A DNA stretch of 64,000 nt from Nageia nagi (taxonomy: Eukaryota > Pinophyta). The stretch spans positions 118,482,001-118,546,000 of the forward strand of contig JBITNC010000001.1 in assembly GCA_050084985.1 (NCBI GenBank), given 5' to 3'. The stretch's first letter is position 1. The number at the start of each line of letters is the position of its first letter. The notes under the pieces are model-generated. The model had not been told where the DNA came from and made no database searches. It saw only the letters and a program-made list of their open reading frames with translations. Shown piece by piece: positions 34,546-47,860 of this stretch. The position numbers were made by a program, and so were the translations under genes.

Positions 34546-34712
34546 AGGTCACGCTCATCAACCGATCCATGAGTAAATCAGTTCGATGGTCGCCCACTTT
34601 TTTTTTCTTTTTATCCTGTTGCTATGGCCGCCTCTCCATTACGAGTTTGTCTGATGGCGGGTTTCGCCTCCGAACTCCAACCATTTGCTACGAATCTAAG
34701 TTGGATCATAGT

Positions 34713-35431
34713 CATGGAAATCAACTTGCTTTTGTTTTTGTTAATGTGCTTCATGAAATGAAATGAAATATGGCTTAACCATCCGTATTCATGTTCTTGG
34801 GAGTGGGTTATGCAGAGGATGTAGTTGGGACTATTTCTGATTCGCCATTTCACCACCGGGCTGGCCCAGTGCCCTCTTTTATCACCAACAGCCCCAATGA
34901 TGTGGGCCGCTAGGCAGTTAAGAAAGGAAGTTGGATGATGGTATTCGTTCTACTTCTTGTCCTACATTTCAAAGCAACAGAGAACGATACAGTAAATTTT
35001 CCAGGTAACAGGTGATATGCGCTGTAATTGTCAGTTTTGCTTATGCGGACAGGCTTTTGACAGTGGATCTGAATTAACAATCATGGCTTATGGCCACTGT
35101 CCAGATCAAAATCCAGATGAGAAAGGTCTGTATACAACAATGGTATCAAATACGAACAAGGCTTTTGGAAAACCCTACTGCCGAATCGCCGAGGACCGAA
35201 CTTTCCACGCAACTACCAATAACCATGGGCGTAACTTCTCCGTTACAGATAGAGCGGATGCTTCGGAACTCGAAAATTAGGACTGGAAAAGTGCGTCAGA
35301 ATGACGGCATCAAATGAGTTTGGGAGAGATTGAAGTGGGTATATTTGACGCCAACAGCGTTCCAGATTTGTAGAAGATGCCAACTACCAATGAAGAATAA
35401 GATTATTAGGGAATATATATATCTCAAAACT
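34713..35431. repeat. Module M, CpG-rich copy X
   Basis: Matches 40458-41215 (copy Y) and, for its last ~120 bp, 1-120 (copy Z). This copy keeps many CpGs where Y and Z have TpG or CpA (for example GTGCGTCAGAATGACGG against GTGCATCAAAATGATGA). A short ORF at 34935 starts with a signal-peptide-like MMVFVLLLVLHFKA and reaches a GT after ~25 codons. An 87-codon frame (35017-35280) has no known homology. No function is assigned. Confidence 0.7.
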
Positions 35432-36333
35432 TGTTAGGCATGTGTTTAAGATATTTAACGTATACTTTATACAAATAAATTAATTAAATTTAATTAAAAA
35501 AATAAAATATTTTATATTTATATAAATTTCAATTTTAATTTTTTAATAAAAATAAAATGTATGCAAAACTCATAATTATATTATATTTATTTGATAGATT
35601 CTTTTATGTAAATTTATTATGACATCATTGTTTTTGAAGTTCTTTGATTTATTATAGTTGAATGTAATATACATCATTGCTTTACAATTTTATTTTTATT
35701 TTCTATTTTGCATATAATTCGGTTTATTTAGCCACATTAGGTACAACAATCTTCATCTTGATCATGTAGGTTTCTTTCAATGGGAATTTGGAAAATGTCA
35801 TAATCAACACATGACTATAGTTATTTGTTGTATGTGTTATGTTTGATTGGGTGGAACCTAGCCTTAACTATTACATGAAAGTAATTGAGCATTGCAAGTG
35901 TAATTAGCATCCTCAATGACAACACATGCAACAACTTTTGTGTGATATTGACCTCAGTTAGTTGCTTGGTCAACCAAAAAAATTCAATAGTAAGAATTAT
36001 TTTTCAAAATGATCAAAAAGATTGAATTAAAGAACTAGAATATTCTCTGAGGATGTAGCCATCATTGGGTGAACCTCATTGTGAGAATTCTATATGAACC
36101 ACTGAGAGGATGTATACAACATAGCCTTGTTGGTGACTCCCTTTGATGCTAGGAAGATTGAATTAAAGAATTAGAATATTCTTCGAGGATGTAGCCAACA
36201 CTGGGTGAACCTCATTATTTACTATGTCAATCTCTTATGTGATTGCTTTTGATTATTATTGTTTAATTTTTTATGTAAATTTGAATTAATTTATTATTCG
36301 ATATTATTGTTAAACAATAGAAAAATCCTAACA
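35432..36333 (+). repeat. Copia D 5' LTR with internal duplication
   Basis: A ~66-bp block is present twice, 136 bp apart (36020 and 36156). Each ends in GGATGTAGCC followed by GGGTGAACCTCATT. The same pair of words is near the end of the C LTR, so this is a conserved copia R/U5 signature. Confidence 0.75.
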
Positions 36334-39300
36334 ACTAGTATTAGAGAGTTTTGTTGGGTACTCGATAGAAGGGTATTTTGTTCGAGTGGAGCAATGGAAG
36401 AGGTGTTGATAGTTTAGTGTATAACAATTCAATGACCAAAATTTCTAGCTTTGGAAAATGTAGATGGAAGATTATCTCTTCTCCTAAGCGAACTCATAGG
36501 AGACACCTAGAGGAGCACTTGCATCCACCACATCGGACCAAGAGAAGTACATAGAAGATTGAAGATCCTTTGCTAATGAGTCAGATCTCATCCTTCTTCT
36601 CTTTTAGTAGTAGTATCATAGACACATCTCATGGTGATCATGCCTGAGCTCTCCCTAGAGCAAAGAGTACCATCATACGCTCCCCATAGTGAGGCCTAGA
36701 GCAACATTCCCTAGGGAACGTTAGTTTTTGTATCCCTCCTTTCTTTTTCTTAAGGTTAGGATTCTCTTATATAGTTGTAGTTATTTATTTTTTTATATTT
36801 TCTTTAGATGCACCCACTAGGGGCTCGCTGGCTTCATTTATACAATTGTACTTTCTAGTTCTATTAATCTCTTTTGGCCACCTGGGGACATTAATATATT
36901 TTCTTTCTTTCTTTCTTTATAGAAGGTAAGGAAAAGAAACAAATTACAATATCTAATGATGAGTGGGATCTCTTATACAAGAAAGCCTTAGGGATGGTAA
37001 TGTTGTACTTAGCTAGCATGACTGCTTTCAACATTTCTAAAGAAAAAAAACTAACATTTTTGTTATGAAGAAATTATTTAATATTAAAATGAATGAAGGT
37101 GCTTCAAAATTTTCATGATTATTTAAATGTGTTTAATATAGTAGTTAGCCTTTATTGAGTTCTTTAGGATTTGATTTTGATAATAAAGTTAAAGCTTTGC
37201 TAATTTTATACTTGCTTTTAGAGAGCTAGGATAATTTGATAACAACAGTAACTATGCATCAAGTTCTAATAAGTTAGTTTTGTATGATATTGTTAGTGTT
37301 ATTCTGAATGAAGGTATAAGGACAAAATCCTCTAGTGAGGTATCATCATCGGGGACAATATTAATAGTCGAGAACAGTAGAGGAAAGCAAAGAGAAAGAG
37401 GCAAAATTAGAGTAGACAAAAATCTAGAGGAAGATCTATGTGAAAAGGTAAAGGGAAAGTCAAATATTGGTATTGTGGCAAGAAAAGCCATTTGATAAAA
37501 GATTTTTGAAATAAAATAAATGATAAAAATGATTTAAGGATGGAGCAAATAAAGGTAATAATTTAAAATCCAATGTAGATGGTGAAATATTGTAGGATGC
37601 TTTGATATTATATTTAGATAAGACAACAATTACTAGTTTATTGAATCTAGTGCATCTTTTCATGCTACTTTATAGAAAGATTATTTTTTAGAGTATGTTC
37701 AAGGTGAATTGGGAAAGGTTTTATTGGGAGACAACCATCCTTACTAGATTAAGGGAAAGGGAAAGATAAATATGAAATTGCCCAATGAAACTCTACTAGT
37801 GTTGAAAGAAGTACAATATACTACAAATCTAAAGATAAATTTGATCTCAGTCAATAAACTTGACACAGAAGGTTTCACAACTAAATTTGAGGAAAACTCT
37901 TGGAAGTTAACAAGAGGCTTTATGGTGGTCACTAAAGATAAATTAGTTAGTACAATTTATTTGCTTACAGACTCATCTATTTGCATTATGAATTTTCTTG
38001 CTACAAGAGAAGATGTAAAGAGTTGGTATTGTTGATTAGGCCACATGAGTGAGAAAGGAATGAAGATTTTGCACTCACAAAAATTACTACCAAAGCTCAA
38101 GGAAGTGGATTTTAGGTTTTGTGAGGATTGCATTTATGGTAAAAAAAGGGTAGTATTCTTGAAATTTATAAAAGAGAAGAAATAAAAGTTAGATTTCATT
38201 TACATAGATGTATGGGGATTGGCTCAAGTAACTTCTCTTGATGGCTCCATTTATTATGTGTTTTTTTATTGATAATTCCATAAGAAAAATATGGGTTTAC
38301 TACATTTGAAATAAGTTTGATGTCTTTGGTACATTTTAGAGGTGGAAAGCATTATTGAGAATGAGATTGGTAAGAAAGTAAAAAGTCTTGAGTAAAATAA
38401 TGGTGGAGAATATTGTAGAAATGATTTTAATAATTATTCTTCTCTTAGTAGAATCAAAAGGATAAAGGTCACTTCAAGAACACCTCAAGAAAATTATATT
38501 TTTGATAGGAATAATAGGATCATTATGAAGCATGCTAAATACCTTAGGTTACATGTTGGTTTGTCTTTGTATTTTTTGGCTAATTATATTAACATTATTG
38601 TTTATTTGATCAATAAGGTACCTTAGACTACTTTGGATGATAGGATTATAAAAGATACATAAATAGGTAAATCTATAAACTACTCCATTCTTAAATATTT
38701 TAGATGTGAAGTGTGTGTGTGTGTCTATATATATATATAGATATATCATAGAAATATAATTTTATTGGCTATAGTACTGATGGTTTGGATTTCATATTAT
38801 GGGATAACACTCATCATAAGATTATTAAGAATAGAGATGTTGTCTTTAATGAGAAAAGGTTATATAAGGATAGAATATAGTTAATGGAAGATGACTCAAA
38901 CTTTGTAGAGCTTGATGATGTTAGTGAAAGGAGTGGACAAAAAGTATGGGATGAGGTCAAAGTTCCTCAAAATCCACCACAATCTCCACCATAAAATTTT
39001 CAACAATAGAAGCAATAATCAATAATCACCATAGTCTTCTATAAGTGCTATAAGATAATATACTAGGACAAGTAGAATCTCTCAATGTTTCTCTGATTAT
39101 GTCATGCCTCTAAGAGTAGTAAGTTGCCAGAACATTATTCTCCTACACTTTACTATGTTTTGTATATTAATTCTAATGAATCAAAGTATTTAGAAGAAGC
39201 ATTATAATTGAATACTTTCAAGAAGTGGGAGCTCATAATGGATGAATAGATAGATTCTCCTAGATATAATAAAACTTGGGATTTGGTTAAGCTTCATGCT

Positions 39301-40460
39301 GGAAAGAAGGCCTAGACAACAAATGGATCTATAAAGTAAAAGAGGAAACATGAGGACACAAAAGATATAAGGGAAGATGGGTAGTAAAGGGATTTGCACA
39401 ATAAAAGGTATAGCCTTTGATAATATTTTTTCCCTTGGTGTAAAAAATGATTTCTATTTGAACTATTTTAAGTTTGGCTACTATACAGGAATTGCATATG
39501 GAATAACTAGATGTCAAGAAAACTTTCCTTTATGGAGATTTAGATGAGGAAGTTTATATCCAATAATAGAGGGGCATGAGCTTACAAGTAAAAGGAATCT
39601 TGTGTGGAAATTGAAAAAGAGTTTATATTACCCTAAGAAGGATCTTAGGTAATTGTATTTCAAGTTTGACAACTTTATGTGTGAACAGAATTTCATGAGG
39701 TGTTAAAGTGATCCTTGTGTTTATTTTAAGAATATTGGAAATGAAAATTATGTTATTCTTCTATTGTATATGGATGATATGTTAGTTTCAAGAGAAAGTA
39801 TGCATGATATAAACATGATCAAGAAATAATTGACAAATACATTTGCTATGAAGAATTTGGGAGAGGCCAACCAAATCCTTGAGATGAAAATTACTCAAAA
39901 TTGAAAATACTACATACTAAAGTTATCTCAAGATGAGTATGTTACAAAGGTATCAAAAGAGGATTAATATGAAGGATGCTAAACTAGTTACTTAACCTTT
40001 GAAAAAATACTTCAAGCTCACCAAAGACTTATATTCCAAGACACAGAAGGAACTTGACCATATGGCCAAGGTTACTTATGCTTCCATAGTGGGGAGCTTG
40101 ATGTATACTATGGTTTATATGAGGCCTAACATAGTATAAGTAGTGGGAGTGGTAAGTAGGTTTATGAACAATCTAAGTAAGGGTCACTGGCAAGTTGCTA
40201 ATTTGATATTCAAGTACTTAGTAAAAACTTCAAACTATGTTTATGAATTTTAGAGGTTTTAATATTTTTCCACAAGGGTATGTTGATTTAGATATGGCAA
40301 GTGATTTGTATGGTGGAAGGAGCACAACAAGATATGTGTTTATTGTAGGTGGAAGAATAGTAAACTCAATCTCTAAACTATAATAGGTAGTTGTAATTTC
40401 AACAACAAAGTCAAAGTATATGGACATTATTGAAGCAAGAAAGGAGTTTATATGGCTCAT
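36334..40460 (+). pseudogene. Copia D gag-pol remnant
   Basis: Gag pieces: 37260-37495 (a ...SSNKLVLYDIVSVILNEGI-like block and a basic ...KQRERGKIR stretch) and a knuckle at 37458-37490 whose first Cys is Tyr (WYCGKKSHLIK). Protease/pre-integrase: 37640-38120 (ASFHAT-like, LLVLKEVQYTTNLKINLISV, LGHMSEKGMKIL, FCEDCIYGKK). Integrase: IDVWGLAQVTSLDGS (38205), the second block, then an ENYIFDRNNR region (38487-38517) where the catalytic Glu is Asp. RT: VKGFAQ, LLLYMDDMLVS (39755-39790, Met for Val). RNase H: DLDMASDLYGGRSTTRYV and STTKSKYMDIIEA (40290-40450). More than ten stops. Confidence 0.85.
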
Positions 40461-41984
40461 GGAAATAAATTAGCTTTTGTTTTTATTAATGTGCTTACCT
40501 CATAAAGCCATGAGACTATGGAAGATGATGCAAAGTGAAGTGGAACCTACCACCCATTAACCATCTATATTCATGATGCTTGTAAGTAGGTTAACTAGAG
40601 GGTGTAGTTGGAACTTGGGACTATTTCTAATTTGCCATTTTACAATCGAGCTAGTTGAGTCCCCTCTTTTATCATTGACATCCCTAATGATATGGGCCCT
40701 TAGGTAGTTAAGAAAGGAAATTAGATTATGGTTCTTGTCCTATATGTCAAATCAATAGAGGATAAAATAGTAAATTTTCCAAGTAATAAGGAAGATGCAT
40801 TGTAATATTCTATTTTGTTTATGTGGACATGCCTTTGATAGCAACAAGATGAACTTGAATAGGAACCACATGAATCAACAATCATGTATTTGGCAACTTA
40901 CCACTCCTAGATCAAAATCCAGGTGAGATAGGTTAGTATAGAACAAAGGTATCAAATATGAAAAATGTTTTTGGAGAACCCTACTATCGATGATGATCAT
41001 TTACCACACTTTTCTTGCAATTACAAATGACCATGGGTGTAACTTCTATATTAAGATAGAGTGGGGCTTCTGAACTCTAAAATTAGGACTGCAAAAGTGC
41101 ATCAAAATGATGACATCAAATGAGTTAGGGAGATATTGAAGTGGAGATGTTATATCTGATGTCAACAACATCTCACATTTGTAGAAGATATCAAAAAAAA
41201 AGATATTAGGGACTAAAAGTGTCACTCCCTTTAGGGTTTAAATTTAATGCCCATTTAAATGTTTTTGGCATTTTTTTCATCAAATATAGCCATAATTTAA
41301 AATTAACCATCATTTATGTAGTTTAAATACAATTTTTACCTATCAGAATTTATACATATACTATATTAATTAAAAGATTACATATTTTTTTTATATATAA
41401 AAGTTTAAAATATTATATTGATAGGTAAAATTAAAGAGCAAACTCATTCATAAATTTAATGGTAAGTAGGGTAGCCCTTCAAATTTAAACCTTGCTTCCT
41501 TTCGGTGAAGTTAAATAGTTTGTGAGCTGTAATAAGATAAAAGATTATTTGATAATGTAGAATAGTTTCATATAAAGATTATATGGATACAAATTTTTTT
41601 TCTTCAATATATCTAAGTTATTTCTTTCTGATGCAAGCTATCCAACCTCCTAAATTCTCTCATTGATCGATGTTGGTGGGGGCTCCAACTTTTCAATGCT
41701 ATGCGAGATTCAATGCATAAAGTTTAACAACATTTTTTGTAAATTAGACTTCGCTCATTTTTTTTGAAAGTGGACTTCGTTTAGTTTGTAAACACAATGT
41801 ATGTAACCCATAATGTAAACACTCTTCATTTTGCTTGGTATAAGTAAAATGTGTTTACACCACTACCTATATTTTTATATGGGACTAAATGAATAATGTT
41901 AACAAAGTAAACTCTGGGCATTTACAACATCTCCATGCACTAGTTAAACTCAAGGCATTTACACCCTACATTGATTGCCCAACC

Positions 41985-42315
41985 AAATTTGGACCCCTCA
42001 ATTTGAACATCACCAACCATTGCATAAGCATTAATGGAGGGGGGTTAAACACTTATTGTTTACAAAAATAATCATAAGGCATTTAACCCCAATTATGACA
42101 CTTTTCATGCATTTTGAATGTCACCAACCACTATTGATGTGTTCATTAATGGAAAGGGTCAAACATTTTTTATTTAAAATGGTAAACATAATGCGTTTAT
42201 CCCAAACATCATATCACCTTGCATGCCTTTTGAATATCACCAACCATATTTACTACATTCATTAATAGATGTTAAATGCTTTTTGTTTACAAGAATAAAC
42301 ATAAAGTATTTACAC
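41985..42315. repeat. ~113-bp tandem repeat (copy Y)
   Basis: Same three-unit array as at 925-1265, with point differences and a few small deletions (for example GAAGGTG lost in unit 3). Confidence 0.65.
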
Positions 42316-42639
42316 TATATCATGTATTTGGAAGTAATTTTAGGAGTAACTAGAAGGCATTTATCCTTATTAAAAATGAAATAAAGGTGACCCATGTTTT
42401 TTGCATTGTTGTTCATGATTAGTTTTTGTTATGTTGATGTTGTAGAGAGGTCAAAAAAGTACTGCAATGTTAGTTATTAGGTATGTTTTTCAACCAATTT
42501 TTCCATGTTTAATTATATTCCATGAAATCATGTTTACATCATTTATATTCATAATAAATTTCAATACCATTCCTTGATATTTTTCATGCATACATGTTGA
42601 ACAAGCTTCGTAATAGTTCTTTTAAAATATGTAGAGATA

Positions 42640-43480
42640 ATGGTATGTAAATAGGTTGCTAAAATAACCATTTACTACAAAAATCTTACAGTGTGCAAAC
42701 AATTATTGTTGGTAAGCCTCATCAACTTGGGTTCCACTTGTTGACTTCAAACAATATTATTCTATAAATACAAATAAGTAGGGTGTTTGATATTTCACCT
42801 AAAAAATTCTTGCTACTTTTTACAAATTAGACATTACAAAATCAAGCATGTACCTTCTATCTCCTCGATTCAAGCAATCATATACATGTTATAGTAAGGG
42901 AAACACTAAGTATAGTGTCCTATAAGCATGGATATTATTTGTATTATTATCTGATATTGAAGCACCAAGAAAATAGATCCATACACCAAATTTAGGTTTT
43001 ATGGTTATCTTAACAATGAAGTTCAAAGCTTCCTTAAGATACCCTCCTCAACCAAAAAGGTTATCAATGCATTTATAATGATTCATCATAATAATAATGC
43101 AATAAGAGTCACTCATGCTTTTAAGTATTTGCAACCCTGATGCACTAGACATATAAAGGTTATGTTGTTAGGGTTGGTTCCTAAGTGCTCCATTAGATCA
43201 AAGAGTTTAAATGCATTCTTTTTCTAGCCTCTAATTGCATATCTTATAATAATTTAGTCCATGCAATTGTATCTGCATCATGTATCTTCTCTAACAAATC
43301 TTGGGCCTTATTGTTTCTTACATATTTTGCATACATGTCTATAAGGCATTCATAACCATAACAATAGATGCAAAACCATATTTGACTACTCTTTGATGGA
43401 TGTCCATATCTCTTTATCATGATAGGATTTTAAATGTTTAATTAAACTAAGAATTACATGTCTATCAATCATAAGATAAA
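42640..43480 (-). pseudogene. PPR-family pseudogene (copy Y)
   Basis: Counterpart of 1590-2480. The minus strand near 43350-43270 reads YECLIDMYAKY, AQDLLEKIHDADTIAWTKL, then a NAFKLFDLMEHLGTNPNN block near 43190. The E-domain-like tail extends to about 42840. It carries the same frameshift in NALIDMY as copy Z, so it was already dead before the duplication. Confidence 0.75.
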
Positions 43481-44073
43481 GCATATTGAATTTGGTCTTT
43501 AATAAGCACATTGTATATTATAAAAATTCTTAACAGCTAAATTAGGCTCATTCTAGTGAGGAATCTATTTGATATCTTCAAATATCTCATTAATAACATG
43601 TGAAGGACTAAGAAGATAAAACCTTTAATCACCTCATAGAAACATGTGATATATATAAATGAATTTGATATCTTCAAAGAATATATTTGTTGTAAATGAA
43701 TTTGATCTTTTTTCTACAAGAAAAATTAATTTTTAAATGATCTTATAATTTCAAACAAATCATTTCAATAAAAAAACTAAATGTAATCAACTTTTAATGA
43801 ACTCAAGTAATACAAAAATACTATTATCAATGTCATAAAATTTGATGCTATAATTTAAATTTTTTTGAAGATAAAATCTATGTTGATTCTACTCTTTACT
43901 TTGATATTAGTAGATTGTAAATTTGTATATTGATGTGCCTTTTTCATTTTGTATACAATAATTCATAGGAAATAAGCTTCTCTTTTCTTTATAGTTCTAT
44001 AGTGAATGTAATATGTTTGATATTTTTTATTTTATAAGATTATTTTAAATATTATAATTAACATACTGATCTA

Positions 44074-44357
44074 TGAAGGGATTGACCTATAAAGAATACA
44101 ATCCTAAATAACCAAGATCACATGGAAGCTCACTCTAACATCAAGAACTAAAGCTTAAACAATCTTACAAGATAAATCAAGATGAAAAGTGGTTCCTCCA
44201 ACTAGAAGTACATCCACTAACTTGATCTTCCTTCAATCACCAACATAACTCTCTTACAATCCTTTTAACTTCATCTCCTAAACACTATCCTAGAGCATAA
44301 CTTTGATTCTCAAATTGGTGAGTTATCACAAAGAGGAGGCCTTCTATTTATAGGCCT
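44074..44357 (-). repeat. Partial copia LTR (copy Y)
   Basis: Right part of the LTR seen at 3054-3554. It is cut just after the TATA-like ggcctataaatag (minus strand) by the 780-bp deletion. Confidence 0.7.
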
Positions 44358-44880
44358 AACATGGCCCAAGAGAACCACCCCACCTTATGCACCAATGCAT
44401 GGGAATCAACCCATCAATGCACATCTTTTGAGCTCTAGGATGTGGGTCAAGATACTAAGGCTATCAACAGCCCACCATGTCCATCATCCCTAAGAAAACC
44501 ATGGATGCAAATCATCCAAATTGACCTTTACTACCCATTGAAGCTTGCCCTCTCATAAACTTACATCATAAAAAGAACCAAATTTAAGGATTACTAAGAA
44601 TTAAAATATTTTACAAAATTTTAATTTTATAAATGTATTTAAAAAAAAGAGTTAATGACTAAATTACTTTCTATTGATATATGGTTCTTCTTTTGATCAT
44701 ATTTAAAGTTAAATTTAAGAATTTTTTTTTTCATAATTATTAATAGTGGATGATAAATAACACAATAAATATGGTTTTAGGTATTTCATCAAATAATATT
44801 GGATGTTGTTCATACCTATGATTTTTATAATACATATGGAATCAAGTGCTAACTTAGCTTAATTCAAGTATGTTTATGGT

Positions 44881-45785
44881 TGTTAGGATCTCATATCATA
44901 ATATTTACTTATATTAATTAATTAATTAGATTATTGACATATATTAAATTGTAAGGTGGACCACCATGGTTTGAAAAGCATATCATCATTTTGTAATGAA
45001 TTATTGATTAGGATTAGGGTAGTAGGACTATAAATATGTGGAGTGGAATAGGTCCATTATCTTGGATAACATATTATTTTAAGTTATAAGGAGGTAGACT
45101 TTTTGGGAGACCAAAACTTTAAGGATATAACTATGATATTATGTATTGAAAGGGTAGTGAAAATGTAGCTATAGATGCCATTTATCAAAAAATTTGAGAA
45201 ACCTACAAAACCTCAAGCCATCGTTTCTCCAATCCCTCAATTGTTTGACTAGGTTAAATAAGAATGACATCATGATAGCTTTACCCAAATAGTGACCCAA
45301 CGCTTGTAAATTGGTCCTATTAGTAAATCTCATTTCTCTTGGCATGATGGAATTTTTTTATTCAAGGGTCATATTGTAATTCTTGCAAACTATTCATGTC
45401 ATTAGTTGACACTTTAGGAGTTGTACACTACTCCAATTTCCAAACACTTTGGGTTTCTAGAAACCTACAAGAAAGTGATCTGATCCTTGTATTGACTAGG
45501 GATAAAATAGGATATCAAGAAATTTGCATATGAATGTTATATTTATTAGTATGAAAAATATGATATTATTGGTATCCTAGGCTTGTGTATCTAAATGGTT
45601 TTTATTGAGGACCTCCCCAAATCTTATGGGAAATCACTTATCATGGTGGGAGAGGATAAGACTTCCAAGTATGCATAAGTTTTCCCACTTTAGCTCACCC
45701 CTACAAGGTTTTCAATGTAGCATAAATTTTTCTTAATCATATTTTCAAACTCAATGGTATGCCTTTTACTATTATTAGCGATCAT
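44881..45785 (+). pseudogene. Gypsy LTR fragment plus integrase half (copy Y)
   Basis: TGTTAGGATCTCATATC starts the LTR piece (to ~45100). RNase H end and integrase blocks follow as in copy Z, with DLPKSYGKSLIMVGED and an SNGMPFTIISDHDP-like end. It has stops and a small deletion relative to Z (near 45580, the block before the core is shortened). Confidence 0.75.
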
Positions 45786-45786
45786 G

Positions 45787-46252
45787 ATCCAAGGTGGGTG
45801 CAAGAAGTTGGGTCCACTTTAAGGCCAAAAAGTGGAAGTGCTTTCCTTGATTTTTAAATTTGGGTATGATTGATCTTAAGAATTGAAGCACTTCAATGTG
45901 GAATCATGAAAAAAGGTTACGATGATGAAAATGTAATTCTCAAAGTTAAGTTTTCAAATATATAATTTTTTCTAATACCCAGATCATAGAATTTAAAATT
46001 AAATAGGATAAACAAAAACTACATTTTTCTAAAAAAATATTTTTAAACCATACCATGCACTTGTCTATCCACCATAATTTGACTAAAATCAAGGTATTTT
46101 TTAAAATCCTTTTAGGAAAAGATACGCAACACATTGGAGCTTATTTTAGATATTTTTCCATAATTTTTGAATTAATATTTATTTTTATTGATTTTATACT
46201 AAGCATATTTATGGTTTCAAAAAATGCTCATGTCCATTCACCATAATTTGGT
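45787..46252. mobile_element. Left half of TIR element (copy Y)
   Basis: Starts GGTGCAAGAAGTTGGGTCCA as in copy Z and stays collinear until ...CACCATAATTTG at 46252, where copia A begins. Confidence 0.65.
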
Positions 46253-46261
46253 GGAAACTTC

Positions 46262-47860
46262 ACCGACTATATAGCATCCCTAAGCTTAAACAACTGAGCT
46301 TTATGGAGGGGCTTGGTGAATAAATCATTGAAGTTCAAGATTGATAGATAATACTTTAGGTGTATGATACCATCAAGAACATTTTTTTTTATAAAATGAG
46401 CTTGAATTTTCATATGTTTTATTCCCTGATGGAACATAGGATTCTTAGACAAATAAATAGCTAATTGATTATTTGAAAAAATCATATATGATTCAGTTTG
46501 CTTATACCCATTTTTTTTAAATATGCCTTAGCCAAATAGCTTCCTAGGATGCAATAGATATGGCTCAATATTCAGCTTTTCTGATGGAAAGAGGAACAGT
46601 AGGCTATTTTTTAGAAGCCCAAGAAATAGCACCTAAACCAATGTTAAACACATATGTAAAGGTTGATTTCCTATCATCTCTATCTCCTTCATAGTTAAAA
46701 TATGAGAACCTTGAAAGAACAAATAAAGGGAACTTAGAATATTTGAGAGCAAGATCCTTTGTCCCTACAACATACCTCAAGATTTGCTTAATAATATTGA
46801 GCTATTCAACATATAGTTTTTGCATGAATCATACCATCAAATTCATTGCAAAGGTAATGTCTATCTTGGAAATAGTCAAATAAAGAAGACTACTAATTAA
46901 TTACCTATAAGTTGTAGCATCTATCAATTGAGAGTTGGAGCTAAGGTAAATAGTGATTCCAAGAGAGACTAGGATTGATGCATATCAACATTTATCTATT
47001 CCAAACTTTTTCAAGATGTTTGATATATACTTGGATTGATTGAGATAAATATAATCCTTATATTGGTATACTTGCATTCCAAGGTAGTAGTGTAAGAGAT
47101 CAAGATTACTCATTTCAAATGTTGCCTTAAGTTTGGATATGCACTCTTGAATGATTTCATCATCATTTGTAATTATTAGAAGATAATCCATATAAAGGAT
47201 AATTAATACCATGTATTTTCTCTAATTGAGCACATATATATTAATTTAGACAAGCACTTGAAGAATCCAATGTCTATAAAGTATCTTAAAATCTTCATGT
47301 ACCAAGCTCTAGGTGCTTACTTAATTCCATACAATGACTTCTTTAGCTTGCACATAAATAACTCTTTTCCTTCCATAATAAACCTTTAAGGTTGATTTAC
47401 ATAGATTTACACATCTAAGTCACCATTGAAAAATGTACTCTTGACATCAAGTTGAAAAACTCTCCATACTTGAGCTACTGAAAGAGCAAGGATAATTCTA
47501 GCAGTGGACATCTTTTTCATGGGAGTAAAGGTTTTCTCATAATCTATTATATATTTCTAAGCAAAATCTTTGGTTGCTAACCTTACCTTATATTTATCAA
47601 TATCCTCAATTGAATTTAACTTGACCTTGTAGATCCACTTATTGCCAATTACATTCTTCTCATTGGGATAAAAAACCAAGTTTCAAGTTTTATTTTTTAT
47701 AAGCGTTTCATACTCTACCTTCATGGCTTCGATCTAGTGCTGATGGTTTGAAGCTTTTATGAATGATGAGAGTTCAATATTGTTATCAATTTTGAAAAAT
47801 AAGAATTTATTCAAGGTCATGCTCTTAGTTATCCTTTGTGTTGAAGAATTTTGATCCTAG
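46262..47860 (-). pseudogene. Copia A RT and RNase H remnant
   Basis: RNase H tail: NQLAIYLSKNPMFHQGIKHM and LFTKPLHKAQLFKLRDAI (46485-46270). RT: LHYYLGMQVYQYKDYIYLNQ, and the active site LYMDYLLIITN (47195-47160), so YVDD is YMDY and the second Asp is lost. Several stops. No enzyme can be made. Confidence 0.85.

Larger units (their letters stand above)
35432..40460 (+). mobile_element. Copia D: Tork/Tnt1-like element, 3'-truncated
   Basis: A 5' LTR (35432-36333) begins TGTTAGGCATG and ends CCTAACA. A decayed PBS follows (36336, TAGTATTAGAGA for TGGTATCAGAGC). Gag, protease, integrase, RT and RNase H remnants come in copia order. The element stops within RNase H at ~40460, at the sequence CATGGAAAT where copy Y starts, so the 3' LTR is missing. 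Protease and pre-integrase blocks match the Tnt1/Tork lineage, different from copia-1. Confidence 0.85.
40458..46252. repeat. Segmental duplication copy Y
   Basis: Begins at CATGGAAAT (40458-40466), the same word that starts copy X (34713-34721), and runs parallel to copy X for 750 bp and then to copy Z until 46252. It lacks the 780 bp present at 3341-4124. It ends abruptly inside the TIR element, where minus-strand copia A begins. Confidence 0.9.

Noticed and set aside
34713-35431. Module M copies as the LTRs of copia D
   Set aside because: D has its own LTR end and PBS at 36333-36347, and M continues into unrelated duplicated DNA in copy Y.
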